Of a stretch of 64,000 nucleotides of DNA, positions 47,347 to 56,726 are shown piece after piece. The notes below the pieces were generated by a model, which worked only from the letters and a program-made list of their open reading frames with translations, made no database searches and was not told where the DNA came from. The DNA lies in assembly GCA_046349915.1 (NCBI GenBank), contig JAXMBL010000003.1:1860001-1924000 (forward strand), in the 5' to 3' direction. The DNA is from CAIXSC01 sp046349915. GTDB taxonomy: Bacteria; Planctomycetota; Planctomycetia; Pirellulales; Pirellulaceae. The number at the start of each line of letters is the position of its first letter. Position 1 is the stretch's first letter. The translations under genes and the position numbers were made by a program.

Positions 47347-47910
47347 ATGTCCGATGTCACTCGTATTCTGTCGCAGGTCGAGGCTGGTGATTCTTCGGCG
47401 GCATCGCAGCTATTGCCGTTGGTTTACGACGAACTGCGGAAACTAGCTGCGGCGAAGCTCGCCCAAGAGAAACCTGGTCAAACGCTGCAGGCCACTGCGC
47501 TGGTGCACGAGGCCTACCTGCGATTGGTGGGGGATGGGGAGCGAGAACAATCTTGGGAAAGTCGTGGCCATTTCTTTGCGGCGGCCGCTCAATCCATGCG
47601 GCGCATCCTGGTCGAGTCGGCTCGGCGCAAGAAACGCCTCAAACACGGCGGCGATCAGGTACGGTTGGAACTATTCGATGCGGAAGTGGCCGCCCTGGAA
47701 CCACGCGAGGACTTATTGGCTCTGGATGCTGCGCTGAACAAATTGGCCGAGAGTGATCGCGAGGCGGCTGATTTGGTGCAACTACGCTATTTTGCGGGAC
47801 TTACACTTGCCGATGCCGCCGAGCTGCTGAACATTCCGCAGCGTTCCGCCGACCGTCGCTGGGCCTACGCCCGCGCTTGGCTCCACCGCGAATTGCAAGG
47901 TCCCGAGTAA
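47347..47910 (+). CDS. ECF sigma factor, planctomycete kinase-associated type
   Basis: 187 residues from ATG 47347. Region 2 is visible in LPLVYDELRKLAAAKLAQEK and ATALVHEAYLRLVG; region 4 in LRYFAGLTLADAAELLNIPQRSADRRWAYARAWLHREL. This is the extra-cytoplasmic function group with the short linker often seen next to Ser/Thr kinase genes in planctomycetes. No anti-sigma factor is adjacent; the kinase gene 144 bases downstream probably takes over control. A TTGACA at 47293-47298 lacks a good partner. Confidence 0.92.
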   Translation: MSDVTRILSQVEAGDSSAASQLLPLVYDELRKLAAAKLAQEKPGQTLQATALVHEAYLRLVGDGEREQSWESRGHFFAAAAQSMRRILVESARRKKRLKHGGDQVRLELFDAEVAALEPREDLLALDAALNKLAESDREAADLVQLRYFAGLTLADAAELLNIPQRSADRRWAYARAWLHRELQGPE

Positions 47911-48054
47911 ACTCGCGCCCGCTTCCGCTAGCGTTCCGGAGGAAAAAACGAGTTTTGGGAAAAATTTTTGGCGCAAAAAGTCGGGTTGCGTCGCATTGAT
48001 CTCCGTCGTCGCGGCGACTCGATTTTTCGATGAACTGACCCGGGGGATTTGGTC

Positions 48055-51000
48055 ATGAATGAACGCGAGGTTTTTGAACAAGCCATTGGCATCGCCGATG
48101 TCATGCAACGCGATGACTTCCTGCGTCAGGCCTGTGGCGATAATGAAAACCTCCGCCAACGGGTCGAGCAATTGCTAACGTCCCACGAGCAGGCGAGCAG
48201 ATTTCTGCAGTCGCCTGTGCTGGATCAAATCTCGCCTGCCGAACCCACTGAACGCGAAGGGGTGACGGAGAAGTCGTCCTGGGACGCGACGATGGACTCG
48301 GAATCAAGCTCCGCTCACTCGACTGGTGAATCGTCCGGCGCCGTGGACATGAGTTTTCTGCAATCACCCACAACCGCGGGCGCGATCGGAAGACTTGGCC
48401 ATTACGAGATCCTGCAAGTACTGGGGCAAGGCGCATTTGGGACTGTCTTCAAGGCGTTTGACCAAAAGCTGCATCGAATGGTGGCGATCAAGGCGATGAA
48501 TCCCCAGCTAGCCGTCACCTCGCCGCCTCGCCAGCGATTCTTGCGCGAAGCTCGATCTGTCGCTGCGATCAAACACGAGAACATCGTACAAGTTCATAGC
48601 GTCGAGGAATTGCCTATTCCTTATCTGGTTATGGAATACGTCGACGGACAGACGCTCCAGCAGTTGATGGATTTATCAGGACCGCTGGAGGTCGCGAAGA
48701 TCTTAGCGCTAGGCCAACAGATGGCCGCTGGACTCGCCGCAGCTCATGACAAAGGGCTGATTCATCGCGACATCAAGCCGGGGAACATCCTGCTGGAAAC
48801 AGGCGTTGAACCCAAAGTCAAGATTACCGACTTTGGTTTGGCTCGCGCGGCCGACGACGCCACCGTGACTCGTACCGGCGTCATCGCGGGGACTCCGCTT
48901 TATATGGCGCCCGAACAGGCGTTGGGGCAGACACTGGACCATCGGGCTGACTTGTTCAGTTTGGGGAGCGTACTCTACCACATGGCCAGTGGTCGCCCGC
49001 CGTTTCGCGGGGCGACCGCCATTGCGGTGCTCAAGCGAGTGGTTGACGAACCGGCTCGCCCCATTCAGGACATTCATCCCGAGACTCCCAACTGGCTCTG
49101 CGCCATCGTCGCGAAGTTGCACGCCAAACAACCCGAAGATCGCTTTCAGACGGCGAAAGAGGTGATGGAGTTGCTGAGACGCTGCCAAGCGAGTCTGCGG
49201 CAATACGATCGAGTCGAATTGCCGGACGATGTCGCGGCGTATTTGTCCAAGCCAACGGATGCGACGTGTTTGACGCCAACGGTGGCTCAGGCCGACCGAG
49301 CGCAGCCAGATTCCATGTCGAACCCCGTCACCGGACGAGGGCGAAGCTGGCGTGTTGCGGCCGTCGTCGCGTTACTGCTCTTGGCGGGGGTTGGTTGGGC
49401 GGAGGCGACACATGTCGCCGATGTGCGCGGCGCTTTATGGCGGTGGATGTCGCCTGCCGACAATCGCGTCATGCGAGAGGAGTATCCGGACGTCAGCGGC
49501 GATACGAAAGGCGGCGAAGCCGCGACTGTTGCCGCGTCGATAGAAGCGATTGATCGTGCGCCGCAGTTTCTTACCGGCGGCGATTGGAGATTTGAAGCAG
49601 GCGAGTTCGCGCAGAAGCTGCCGCAGAACTCGCGCATTTTCTTCGGCGATCCCCAGTGGACCGATTACGACGTCGAAGTCGAGGCGATGTCCCAGGGGGC
49701 GAAAGACGGCCATGGAATCATCTTGCTGTATCGTGCTCGCGATCTAGGCAATTACCTGGACCTCGAAGTCGGCGGTTGGAGCGCCACGGTGACCGAGGCG
49801 GTTTTTTTCAAGGAGGGAAAATGGGGGCGTAGTCCCGGTTGTTTCCTGAACATCCCGCACGAACATAACCGCTGGTACCAGATCAAAGTCGAAGCTCGCG
49901 GCCCACGCATTCGCTGCTGGGTCGATGGGAAGAGCTTGCTGACCTACAGCGACGACGATCGGCTGCAAGGAATGGTCGGACTGGCCACCGGCAACTCGCC
50001 CGTTCGCTGGCGGAACCTGCGAGTCACCGCTCCCGACGGCCGAATACTGTGGGATGGATTTCCCGAGCTGGAATCGTCGTCGTCATCAGTTGTTGGGCCG
50101 ACGGCGGGCCCAAATCATGCGAATGCTCCCTTTGAGAACAGTCAAGCAAGGCTTCATCAAGAAGAGTGGGCGAGATATTTGGGTCGCGAAGTGGTGGAGA
50201 CCAATGGCGTTGGGATGAAAATGGCGTTGATCCCACCCGGCAAGTTTCAGATGGGGGCCAACGAAATCGAGAGGGATGGGGCCATCGAATTCAATGGTCA
50301 TCCCAAAAGCGAAGAGCTTCCACGACATGAAGTCGATCTGACTCGCCCTTTCGCGCTCTCCGTTACGGAAGTAACGCAGGAGCAATACGAAAAGGTTCTG
50401 GGACGCAACGCTAGCGACTTCAACGCGAAGGGGAGGAAGGCCGAGCAGGTTAAGGACATCGGTAAGGAGTCACTGCCGGTGGAGATGGTCAGTTGGTTCG
50501 ACGCGATCGAGTTCTGTAACAAGCTGAGCGAGAAAGAGGGATTGCCCTCCTATTATGAACTCAAATTCATGGTTCATCACAAGGACGGCGGCATCTCGGT
50601 GGCCGACGTGGCTGTCGTGGGAGGGGTGGGATATCGTTTGCCTACGGAGGCTGAATGGGAATACGTTTGTCGAGCGGGAACCACGACTCCATTTTCCTTT
50701 AAATTCGACTACGGCACTCTGGGGCAATACGGCTGGTTTGGCTACATCGATCGCCCGCATGGCGTGGGAGAGCGAAAACCGAACGCGTTCGGTCTCTGCG
50801 ACATGCATGGCAACGTCCATGAGTGGTGCCAAGACTGGTTTAGTCCCTACGCTGACGAGGCGGCCAGCGATCCCTTGGGACCACAGACCGGCACGGAGAG
50901 AGTGTTGCGCGGCGGCGCGTACAACTATTTGCCGCCATACGCGCGGTCGGCCTGGAGGGGACATGCAAACCCCGCTTCTAGGAACAACAACGTCGGCTTT

Positions 51001-51084
51001 CGCGTGGCTAGGTTCATAAAAGACCGCGAACCCGAACCTGTTCTCACTACCGAGCCATGCGAATCGTCCATCGCTGAACACTAA
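48055..51084 (+). CDS. Ser/Thr kinase fused to DUF1080-type and FGE-sulfatase-like domains
   Basis: 1009 residues from ATG 48055, preceded by GGGGGAT (48041-48047). An N-terminal region (about 1-110) rich in acidic residues leads to the kinase (about 117-385; LGQGAFGTVFKA, VAIKAM, HRDIKPGNILL, DFGLAR, GTPLYMAPE). A membrane segment (about 432-452) is followed by an extracytoplasmic laminin-G-like/DUF1080 domain (about 502-668; DYDVEVEAMSQGAKDGHGI) and an FGE-sulfatase-like domain (about 702-985; LIPPGKFQMG, LPTEAEWEYVCRAG, DMHGNVHEWCQDW, VLRGGAY, NNNVGFRVARF). The catalytic cysteines of true FGEs are missing. Unlike the caspase gene, the C-terminal codons here do not follow an NNC pattern. 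It probably senses outside ligands and phosphorylates the ECF factor just upstream. Confidence 0.92.
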   Translation: MNEREVFEQAIGIADVMQRDDFLRQACGDNENLRQRVEQLLTSHEQASRFLQSPVLDQISPAEPTEREGVTEKSSWDATMDSESSSAHSTGESSGAVDMSFLQSPTTAGAIGRLGHYEILQVLGQGAFGTVFKAFDQKLHRMVAIKAMNPQLAVTSPPRQRFLREARSVAAIKHENIVQVHSVEELPIPYLVMEYVDGQTLQQLMDLSGPLEVAKILALGQQMAAGLAAAHDKGLIHRDIKPGNILLETGVEPKVKITDFGLARAADDATVTRTGVIAGTPLYMAPEQALGQTLDHRADLFSLGSVLYHMASGRPPFRGATAIAVLKRVVDEPARPIQDIHPETPNWLCAIVAKLHAKQPEDRFQTAKEVMELLRRCQASLRQYDRVELPDDVAAYLSKPTDATCLTPTVAQADRAQPDSMSNPVTGRGRSWRVAAVVALLLLAGVGWAEATHVADVRGALWRWMSPADNRVMREEYPDVSGDTKGGEAATVAASIEAIDRAPQFLTGGDWRFEAGEFAQKLPQNSRIFFGDPQWTDYDVEVEAMSQGAKDGHGIILLYRARDLGNYLDLEVGGWSATVTEAVFFKEGKWGRSPGCFLNIPHEHNRWYQIKVEARGPRIRCWVDGKSLLTYSDDDRLQGMVGLATGNSPVRWRNLRVTAPDGRILWDGFPELESSSSSVVGPTAGPNHANAPFENSQARLHQEEWARYLGREVVETNGVGMKMALIPPGKFQMGANEIERDGAIEFNGHPKSEELPRHEVDLTRPFALSVTEVTQEQYEKVLGRNASDFNAKGRKAEQVKDIGKESLPVEMVSWFDAIEFCNKLSEKEGLPSYYELKFMVHHKDGGISVADVAVVGGVGYRLPTEAEWEYVCRAGTTTPFSFKFDYGTLGQYGWFGYIDRPHGVGERKPNAFGLCDMHGNVHEWCQDWFSPYADEAASDPLGPQTGTERVLRGGAYNYLPPYARSAWRGHANPASRNNNVGFRVARFIKDREPEPVLTTEPCESSIAEH

Positions 51085-51108
51085 CCCCTCCATACGGGAT
51101 TGAAATCC

Positions 51109-53868
51109 ATGATGTCCACGCGTCAATGGGCCTATACCGCCCTGGCATTGTTCGCCCTTGTGTTCTCGCTCCTTCATCACACCTCGTTGCAGGCGGCAGA
51201 TCTCGGATCTGTCAGCCGTGCGAAGATTCCGGGAACGCTCATCACGACGCAGACGAAGCAAGTCTATCGGTTTCACTTCTCGGGACTGCAAGGCGCCGAC
51301 GCGGTGCGATTGGCCGCCCAATTATGGCCCGTCGTGGCGACATTGCCCGTCGAGAATCCGCTCCGCCAAACCCTGGCCGACGCCAAGGATCGCGACGGTT
51401 TTATTGATGATTACCGCTCGCTGCGAGCAAGCTTTCTCGCAGCGGGCGTCGACACAATTTACTTTCTGGCCGATGCGTATTGGATCGAATCGTCGACGCT
51501 TCCGGGACGAGTCGCCATGGTCGGTGACGAGGCCTCGCGCGACCGCCTGCAGCGTCGTCTGCAAGCCGCGGGACACGAAGTCTGGGCGACGACGGTCGCT
51601 CGCTTGCAACCCGTTCCCCAGACGCCTGGTTGGCTGGTGGCGTCGATCGGGGCGCCGGTTAACGCTCCTCCTTCGCTTGAACGGTACGAAATGGTGGATC
51701 ATGCTCTCAGCCAGAGTTGCCCGCTTCAGCCCGCGACGGCGCAGCTCGGCAGCCTGCCCGTGCTGCACATGACATTGAACCACGCGACCCCGCTGACGGT
51801 GGTCAACCTCGAACGCAGTACGCTCGATGAGGTCCTGACCAAGATCCTGGCCGACCTCGTTCCGTCGTCGACTCAGGCGGCTCCCTTAATTCGGAAAGCG
51901 CGAGCCTCGACCATGGCCGCCTCCATCTATCCCATGACGCATGTCCGCCTCGTGACTCATCTAAAAACACCGGCCGAAGCCGCGAAGCTGGCCGTCGAGC
52001 TTCAGGCGCAGGTCAACGGTGCAGCGCAGAGGATTGTCGACTTGGACGAGGATCTGGGTCCGCTCCTGGGTTGGTTCGCCAAATCGATGGCACTGGTGTC
52101 GGCTCAAGGCAGCGACGTGCATCTCGTGATGAAGCCGCCCGCGTTGTTCGATTTGGCGCTGGCTCAATCAAAGATGCTCGAATCGCAAGACCTGGATTGG
52201 ACGGCTTTGCCGGCGCCTGAAGGCTACCACTGGGAAGTTGCTGGCGCGCTGGGCGTCGCTGATCGTCGCGACGTGTTTGCGCGAGTTCGCGCGGCTCGCG
52301 TGCGAGGCGGCTTGGCGACAGTCGCTCCTGAGGATCCGTCCACGCCGCTGGCCCGATTCCGCATTCCACTCCCTGACTCCGAATTAGTGCTGTTTCGCAA
52401 TCTCAAAGGGCAGCTCAAGGTCGACGTCGCAGGAGGGAAGAGAAAGCCGACCTCACTGCCCGCCTTAGACTTGTTGGATGAACGAGGGCGGTTGGCCGCG
52501 GTGTTGCGCCTTGATCTCCAACAGGGCGATCCGCGCTTTGATCTGGCCCGCACGCGAGCCGTGCTCGCTCAGCGGATCAAAGAACGGGAAGATGCCGAGC
52601 GCAAGACAAAGAAAACGGTTGACGCGGTCGAAAACGAGATTCAGCGAGGTGATTTGGATGGTAGCTTGCGCATGAACCAGGATGCATTCAACGAAGCGCA
52701 GTCCAAACGGTCGGGTGCGTACCGTGACCATCGTTACGAAGAAGCGGCTCGCGTGGTGTTTCAAGAATTGGACGGCGAGGCTCGCGAGGCTCAACGCAAA
52801 AACCCCAGTGCGACGCTGGTCAAGAATGGCGACGACACGACGACTGCCCCGGCCGCTTGGGCCGTTGACCGTCGGAAATATCCTTTCGCCGGCCAGTGGT
52901 TATTTGATCACGGCGTCCTGACGCTGTATCAGGACGCTCGCGGCGCAGTGGCAGGCGTGTTCGCGACGAAAGTGTTTCACTACACCGCCGATATGACGAT
53001 CGACCAGACCAAGCCCACGACTGGATCGGCGATTCTGGTGGGGCAAGCCCAAGGAAGTGAGTTGCCATTCACGATGTACGATCATCGAGGTCGCGAGCGA
53101 AAGGGCAAACTCACTCTCAACCCCGATGGCACGGGAGGAAACTGGAGTCTCATGGCCACGGAGGGGGAATCCTTGAATCCGCTTCCCGCGAACGAGCCGA
53201 CTAAGCCCTCCCCTGGAATTTCTCCCAAGAAAGGCGAGAAGGGACGAGGCGTAAAGTCAGGTAAACCCAAAGGCAATCCGAAAAACACGCCGCCGGTCAG
53301 TCCTTTCGGACCACCGCTCCCCAATCCGTTGCCGCTCCCTCCGCCAATGCTAAACCCGCTTCAGGGGAACTCAGCCGGGAAGGGAGGAGTGTCGCCACAG
53401 TTGCCGACGGCTGGTTTCCCGTTAGGACTTCCACCGGTACGCCGAGCCCCGCGCAATGCTGAACCCGCGCGAAATGGTTTGCTTGACCGCATCGAAACCG
53501 CGTCGCCCGATCGTCTTTGCCAGCAGCAAACGTCGACCGCTTCTTTCGCGGGTTATTGGGTCCATCCTACCAACAAACTGTTCAATATCCTGTTCGAACG
53601 CGAGCCCAGTGGGCTGCTGAATGGCAAGCAAGGCAGTCTGCCCGTGCCCAAAGGGAACCTGCGCGGCGCGGCCGTGGGGAATCTCCTGTTGATTCTGGAA
53701 AACGTGAACATGGAATTGGTCACGCCCCCAAGCGTCGTGGGAGCGCAACTGTCCGACGATGGCGAGCGACTCGTCTACCTCGCCCCGCACCCCCGCGGAC
53801 CGTCCACCAACGCGGTCAATCGGTCGGATAGGCTGCTCGAACTGACTCGCGACCACTCGGCGAACTAG
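51109..53868 (+). CDS. Large exported protein of unknown function
   Basis: 919 residues from ATG 51109 (MMSTRQ); TTG 51100 is possible. A signal peptide ends near LQAAD. The mature protein holds a long globular part with several alpha/beta stretches (about 60-430), a coiled, charged segment (about 480-545; ERKTKKTVDAVENEI), a Lys/Pro/Asn-rich linker (about 680-760) and a C-terminal beta part (about 800-915). I recognise no domain. It follows the kinase gene by 24 bases and is probably co-transcribed, so it may be the target or output of the ECF/kinase pair. Its stop shares the CTAG palindrome with the stop of ruvA. Confidence 0.75.
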   Translation: MMSTRQWAYTALALFALVFSLLHHTSLQAADLGSVSRAKIPGTLITTQTKQVYRFHFSGLQGADAVRLAAQLWPVVATLPVENPLRQTLADAKDRDGFIDDYRSLRASFLAAGVDTIYFLADAYWIESSTLPGRVAMVGDEASRDRLQRRLQAAGHEVWATTVARLQPVPQTPGWLVASIGAPVNAPPSLERYEMVDHALSQSCPLQPATAQLGSLPVLHMTLNHATPLTVVNLERSTLDEVLTKILADLVPSSTQAAPLIRKARASTMAASIYPMTHVRLVTHLKTPAEAAKLAVELQAQVNGAAQRIVDLDEDLGPLLGWFAKSMALVSAQGSDVHLVMKPPALFDLALAQSKMLESQDLDWTALPAPEGYHWEVAGALGVADRRDVFARVRAARVRGGLATVAPEDPSTPLARFRIPLPDSELVLFRNLKGQLKVDVAGGKRKPTSLPALDLLDERGRLAAVLRLDLQQGDPRFDLARTRAVLAQRIKEREDAERKTKKTVDAVENEIQRGDLDGSLRMNQDAFNEAQSKRSGAYRDHRYEEAARVVFQELDGEAREAQRKNPSATLVKNGDDTTTAPAAWAVDRRKYPFAGQWLFDHGVLTLYQDARGAVAGVFATKVFHYTADMTIDQTKPTTGSAILVGQAQGSELPFTMYDHRGRERKGKLTLNPDGTGGNWSLMATEGESLNPLPANEPTKPSPGISPKKGEKGRGVKSGKPKGNPKNTPPVSPFGPPLPNPLPLPPPMLNPLQGNSAGKGGVSPQLPTAGFPLGLPPVRRAPRNAEPARNGLLDRIETASPDRLCQQQTSTASFAGYWVHPTNKLFNILFEREPSGLLNGKQGSLPVPKGNLRGAAVGNLLLILENVNMELVTPPSVVGAQLSDDGERLVYLAPHPRGPSTNAVNRSDRLLELTRDHSAN

Positions 53869-54494
53869 TCGTCGCCGTGCTGCTCTTCGTAGATCGCCTG
53901 CAAGACGTCGCCGACGTCGGTGAACTTGCGCTTCGAGCCTTGCAGAAGTTTGTCGAGCATGCGGCGAGCATCCGCCTCGCTGTGGCCCAGCGTGCAAAGC
54001 GCGTCGAAGGCCTCTTGCAATAGATCGCGCGGCATTTCGTCGCTCGCCTTGTCGCGTACAACCATGAGCGCGAACTTCGACATCTTCCTGCGTAACTTGG
54101 CGACGATGCGTTCCGCCATCGCCGCGCCAATGCCCGGCAGCGTGGTGAGTGACTTGTGGTTCTGCTCCTCGATCATCTCCGCGATATCCTTGACGGGACG
54201 CACCATCGCGCGAAGCGCCTTCTTCGCGCCGACGCCATCGACCGAGCAAAACAGGTCGAAGAACTCGCGTTCCACCACGCTCAGAAACCCCACCAGCCGC
54301 GGTGTCACTCGACCTTGAGCCGGATTGCCATCAAAGTAGTGAATCGTGTGGAGACTCACCTTTTCACCCAAATGCGTTTGGAGTTGCCGGCGAGTGAAAT
54401 CAGGGATCAGCACCTCGTACTCGAAGGCATCGATTTCGAACGTGGCCGTGGCTTCGGTCAGAGCGATCAGTTTGCCGGTAATGCGAGTAATCAT
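53865..54494 (-). CDS. ruvA: Holliday junction branch migration protein RuvA
   Basis: 209 residues from ATG 54494. The OB-fold start (MITRITGKLIAL), the two helix-hairpin-helix regions (SVDGVGAKKALRAM and LTTLPGIGAAMAERIV) and the C-terminal UBA-like helices (EAFDALCTLGHSEADARRML) are all visible. RuvA tetramers bind Holliday junctions and recruit RuvB. The start ATG shares ATGA with the ruvC stop. The stop overlaps the stop of the convergent exported protein gene (CTAG). Confidence 0.97.
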   Translation of the reverse strand: MITRITGKLIALTEATATFEIDAFEYEVLIPDFTRRQLQTHLGEKVSLHTIHYFDGNPAQGRVTPRLVGFLSVVEREFFDLFCSVDGVGAKKALRAMVRPVKDIAEMIEEQNHKSLTTLPGIGAAMAERIVAKLRRKMSKFALMVVRDKASDEMPRDLLQEAFDALCTLGHSEADARRMLDKLLQGSKRKFTDVGDVLQAIYEEQHGDD

Positions 54495-55009
54495 GCGATG
54501 CGAGTCTCGTAGTGGTGACAGAGCGCGACCGCCAAAGCGTCGGCCACGTCAGGTGGTTCGGGGGTGGTTGTCAGCCGGAGTTCACGTTGAATCGCCATTT
54601 GCACTTGCGATTTGGGCGCGTGGCCGTTGCCCGTGAGCATCCGTTTGACATGCGTCGCGGCGTAATGATAAAGCGGAATGTCGGCCAAGGCCGCGGCCAG
54701 GCAGATGGTCCCGCGAGCATGGCCCATCAGGATCGCGGTCCGTGGTCGCTCGTAGTGGGAATACAATTGCTCGATCGCGATCGCGGCCGGGTGAAACGCG
54801 TGGATGACTTCGTTGACCCCTTGGAAAATCTCTCGCAGACGAGATTCCAGCGAGCTTTTGTCGCGGCCGCGCACGACGCCCGCTTCCGCGATGCGGACCG
54901 ATCTGTCTCGCAACACCTCCAGCACTCCATAGCCGGTGATGTTGAGTCCAGGATCGATGCCCAAGACGTACTGGCGACGTCCGCCCGAGTCGCCGGACGA
55001 GCCGTTCAT
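54491..55009 (-). CDS. ruvC: Holliday junction resolvase RuvC
   Basis: 172 residues from ATG 55009; the frame stays open to 55144, overlapping cysS, but the enzyme fold begins at YVLGIDPGLNITGYG. Catalytic acids are seen in GIDPG, IEQLYSHYERPRTAI and the C-terminal PPDVADALAVALCHH. 172 residues is the normal RuvC length. RuvC cuts the junctions moved by RuvAB. ATGA overlap couples it to ruvA. Confidence 0.94.
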   Translation of the reverse strand: MNGSSGDSGGRRQYVLGIDPGLNITGYGVLEVLRDRSVRIAEAGVVRGRDKSSLESRLREIFQGVNEVIHAFHPAAIAIEQLYSHYERPRTAILMGHARGTICLAAALADIPLYHYAATHVKRMLTGNGHAPKSQVQMAIQRELRLTTTPEPPDVADALAVALCHHYETRIA

Positions 55010-55115
55010 TGCGGGAACCGCCGCTCGGGCCGACGTCGCGGAGGCGACTTCTTCGATCTCCGCGGATTGGCTTGGCGGCTCGACGGTTCCTGACGACTTG
55101 ACGCGACGAGCCACG

Positions 55116-56705
55116 TTACGACCCAATCCGCCACTCGGTCCCACCCTTGCGATCCTCGATCACCACGCCGATCGCTCCCATGGCTTGGCGGATCTTGTCG
55201 GCGGTGGCAAAGTCCTTGCGACCACGCGCGTCGGCTCGCAGTTCGAGCAGTAGTTGGACCAATTTTCCGACGAGCGCGTCGTCGCCGCCCACGGCCGCCT
55301 TCGCCGGCGCCGAGCGGAAGAGCCCGAGAATTGTGGAAAGTTCTCGTAGAGTAGCGACCCCGCGACGTAAGGCTGCCACTTCTTGCGGCTTCTTCGCCGC
55401 ATCTTCCTCGAGTTTGTGTTGGTCGACGAACTTGTTGAGGGTGCGCACCAGGTCAAATAGTTCGCTGATCGCCGCGCCCGTGTTGAAGTCGTCGTCCATC
55501 TTGGTCAGATAACCTTCACGCCGCTCATGGACCTCCTTCAGCAGCGTATCCTGACCTGGATCAAAGTCCCCCTCGGATCGACGCAAGACCGGTTTCAACT
55601 CGTGGAACTTCTCGCCGGTCACTCGCGTGTAGCGTTCGAAGAAGCGATGGAACGTGTCGAGTCCAATGCCTGCTTCGGCGACTTCTTCCTCGCTGAACAC
55701 AATTGTGCTGCGATAGTGCGTGCGCAGGAGGAAAAACCGCAATTTGTCGCCGCCTTGTCGAGCGATCAGGTCGGCCAATCCACCGGCCCCCTTGGACCGA
55801 CTGATTTTGGTGTCGACCGTCGCTTGTTCAGCCGCGCCCTGATCGGCTGCGCCCTGTTCGGCCGAGCCGCCTGCTGGGGCTTCACGATCTCCCTTGCCAC
55901 CCACTTTGCCGCTGGCGTTGCCAGCTCGCATCAGACCGTTATGCAGCCAATACTTCACCATCGGAGCACAGTGGCACGACTCGCTTTGAGCGATCTCGTT
56001 TTCGTGGTGAGGGAAGACCAAGTCGAGTCCCCCGCCGTGGATGTCGAACGTCTTGCCGAGCAAGGCGCGACTCATGGCGGAACACTCGATATGCCAACCG
56101 GGTCGACCAGCTCCCCACGGGCTGGTCCACGAAGGCTCTCCCGGTTTCGCACTCTTCCACAGCGCAAAATCGCCTGGCGAACGCTTGCGCGAAGCCGCCT
56201 CGCCGCCTTCGCCCTGTTGGTTCTCCACCGAGCGGTTGCTCAACTTGCCGTAGTCTTCGTCCCGCATCACGTCGAAGAAAACGTCGCCGTCGGCGGCGTA
56301 GGCATACCCGCGATCGACCAGTTCCTGAATGAAACGGATGATCTCGCCCATGTACTCGGTGGCCTTCGGCATCTGGTCGATCTGGTCGACCCCGAGCGCC
56401 TTGAGGTTGGCGAGATAATCCATGGTCATCTCGGTCGCCACCTGCGACATCTGAATCCCGCGTTCATTCGCTTGGGCGATCAGCTTGTCGTCGACGTCCG
56501 TGATATTGACGACCCACGTGACGTCGTAGCCGTTGTAGGCCAAGTAACGCTTCAGGGTGTCGAAGATGACCGGTCCCACCATGTGACCGATATGCGCTGG
56601 CTTGTAGACCGTTGGTCCGCAGAGATAAATGCCGACCTTGCCCGGCGTCACCGGTTCGAACACTTCCTTCTGTTTCGACAACGTGTTGTAGACCCGAATC
56701 GTCAT
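55116..56705 (-). CDS. cysS: Cysteinyl-tRNA synthetase with modified KMSKS loop
   Basis: 529 residues from ATG 56705. The HIGH motif is in PAHIGHM, zinc ligands in LCGPTVY and IECSAMSR plus HGGGLDLVFPHHENE. In place of KMSKS is KISRSKG (codons 55808-55794), and before it lies an insert of about 35-40 residues rich in Gly, Ala and Gln (NGLMRAGNASGKVGGKGD, then EQGAADQGAAEQ). Lys and Ser of the loop remain. It charges tRNA-Cys. The variant loop seems to be lineage-typical rather than a defect, because the rest is intact. It lies between ispF and ruvC on the minus strand. Confidence 0.95.
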   Translation of the reverse strand: MTIRVYNTLSKQKEVFEPVTPGKVGIYLCGPTVYKPAHIGHMVGPVIFDTLKRYLAYNGYDVTWVVNITDVDDKLIAQANERGIQMSQVATEMTMDYLANLKALGVDQIDQMPKATEYMGEIIRFIQELVDRGYAYAADGDVFFDVMRDEDYGKLSNRSVENQQGEGGEAASRKRSPGDFALWKSAKPGEPSWTSPWGAGRPGWHIECSAMSRALLGKTFDIHGGGLDLVFPHHENEIAQSESCHCAPMVKYWLHNGLMRAGNASGKVGGKGDREAPAGGSAEQGAADQGAAEQATVDTKISRSKGAGGLADLIARQGGDKLRFFLLRTHYRSTIVFSEEEVAEAGIGLDTFHRFFERYTRVTGEKFHELKPVLRRSEGDFDPGQDTLLKEVHERREGYLTKMDDDFNTGAAISELFDLVRTLNKFVDQHKLEEDAAKKPQEVAALRRGVATLRELSTILGLFRSAPAKAAVGGDDALVGKLVQLLLELRADARGRKDFATADKIRQAMGAIGVVIEDRKGGTEWRIGS

Positions 56706-56726
56706 CTGTCTGAACTCCCTGTTCCC

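Noticed and set aside
50880..51020. FGE-like end of the kinase gene as a second DGR target
   Set aside because: Its RGGAY...NNNVGFRV end resembles a DGR frame, but the codons at the variable positions include TAT, TTG, CCG, CCA and GCA, so they do not follow the NNC pattern.
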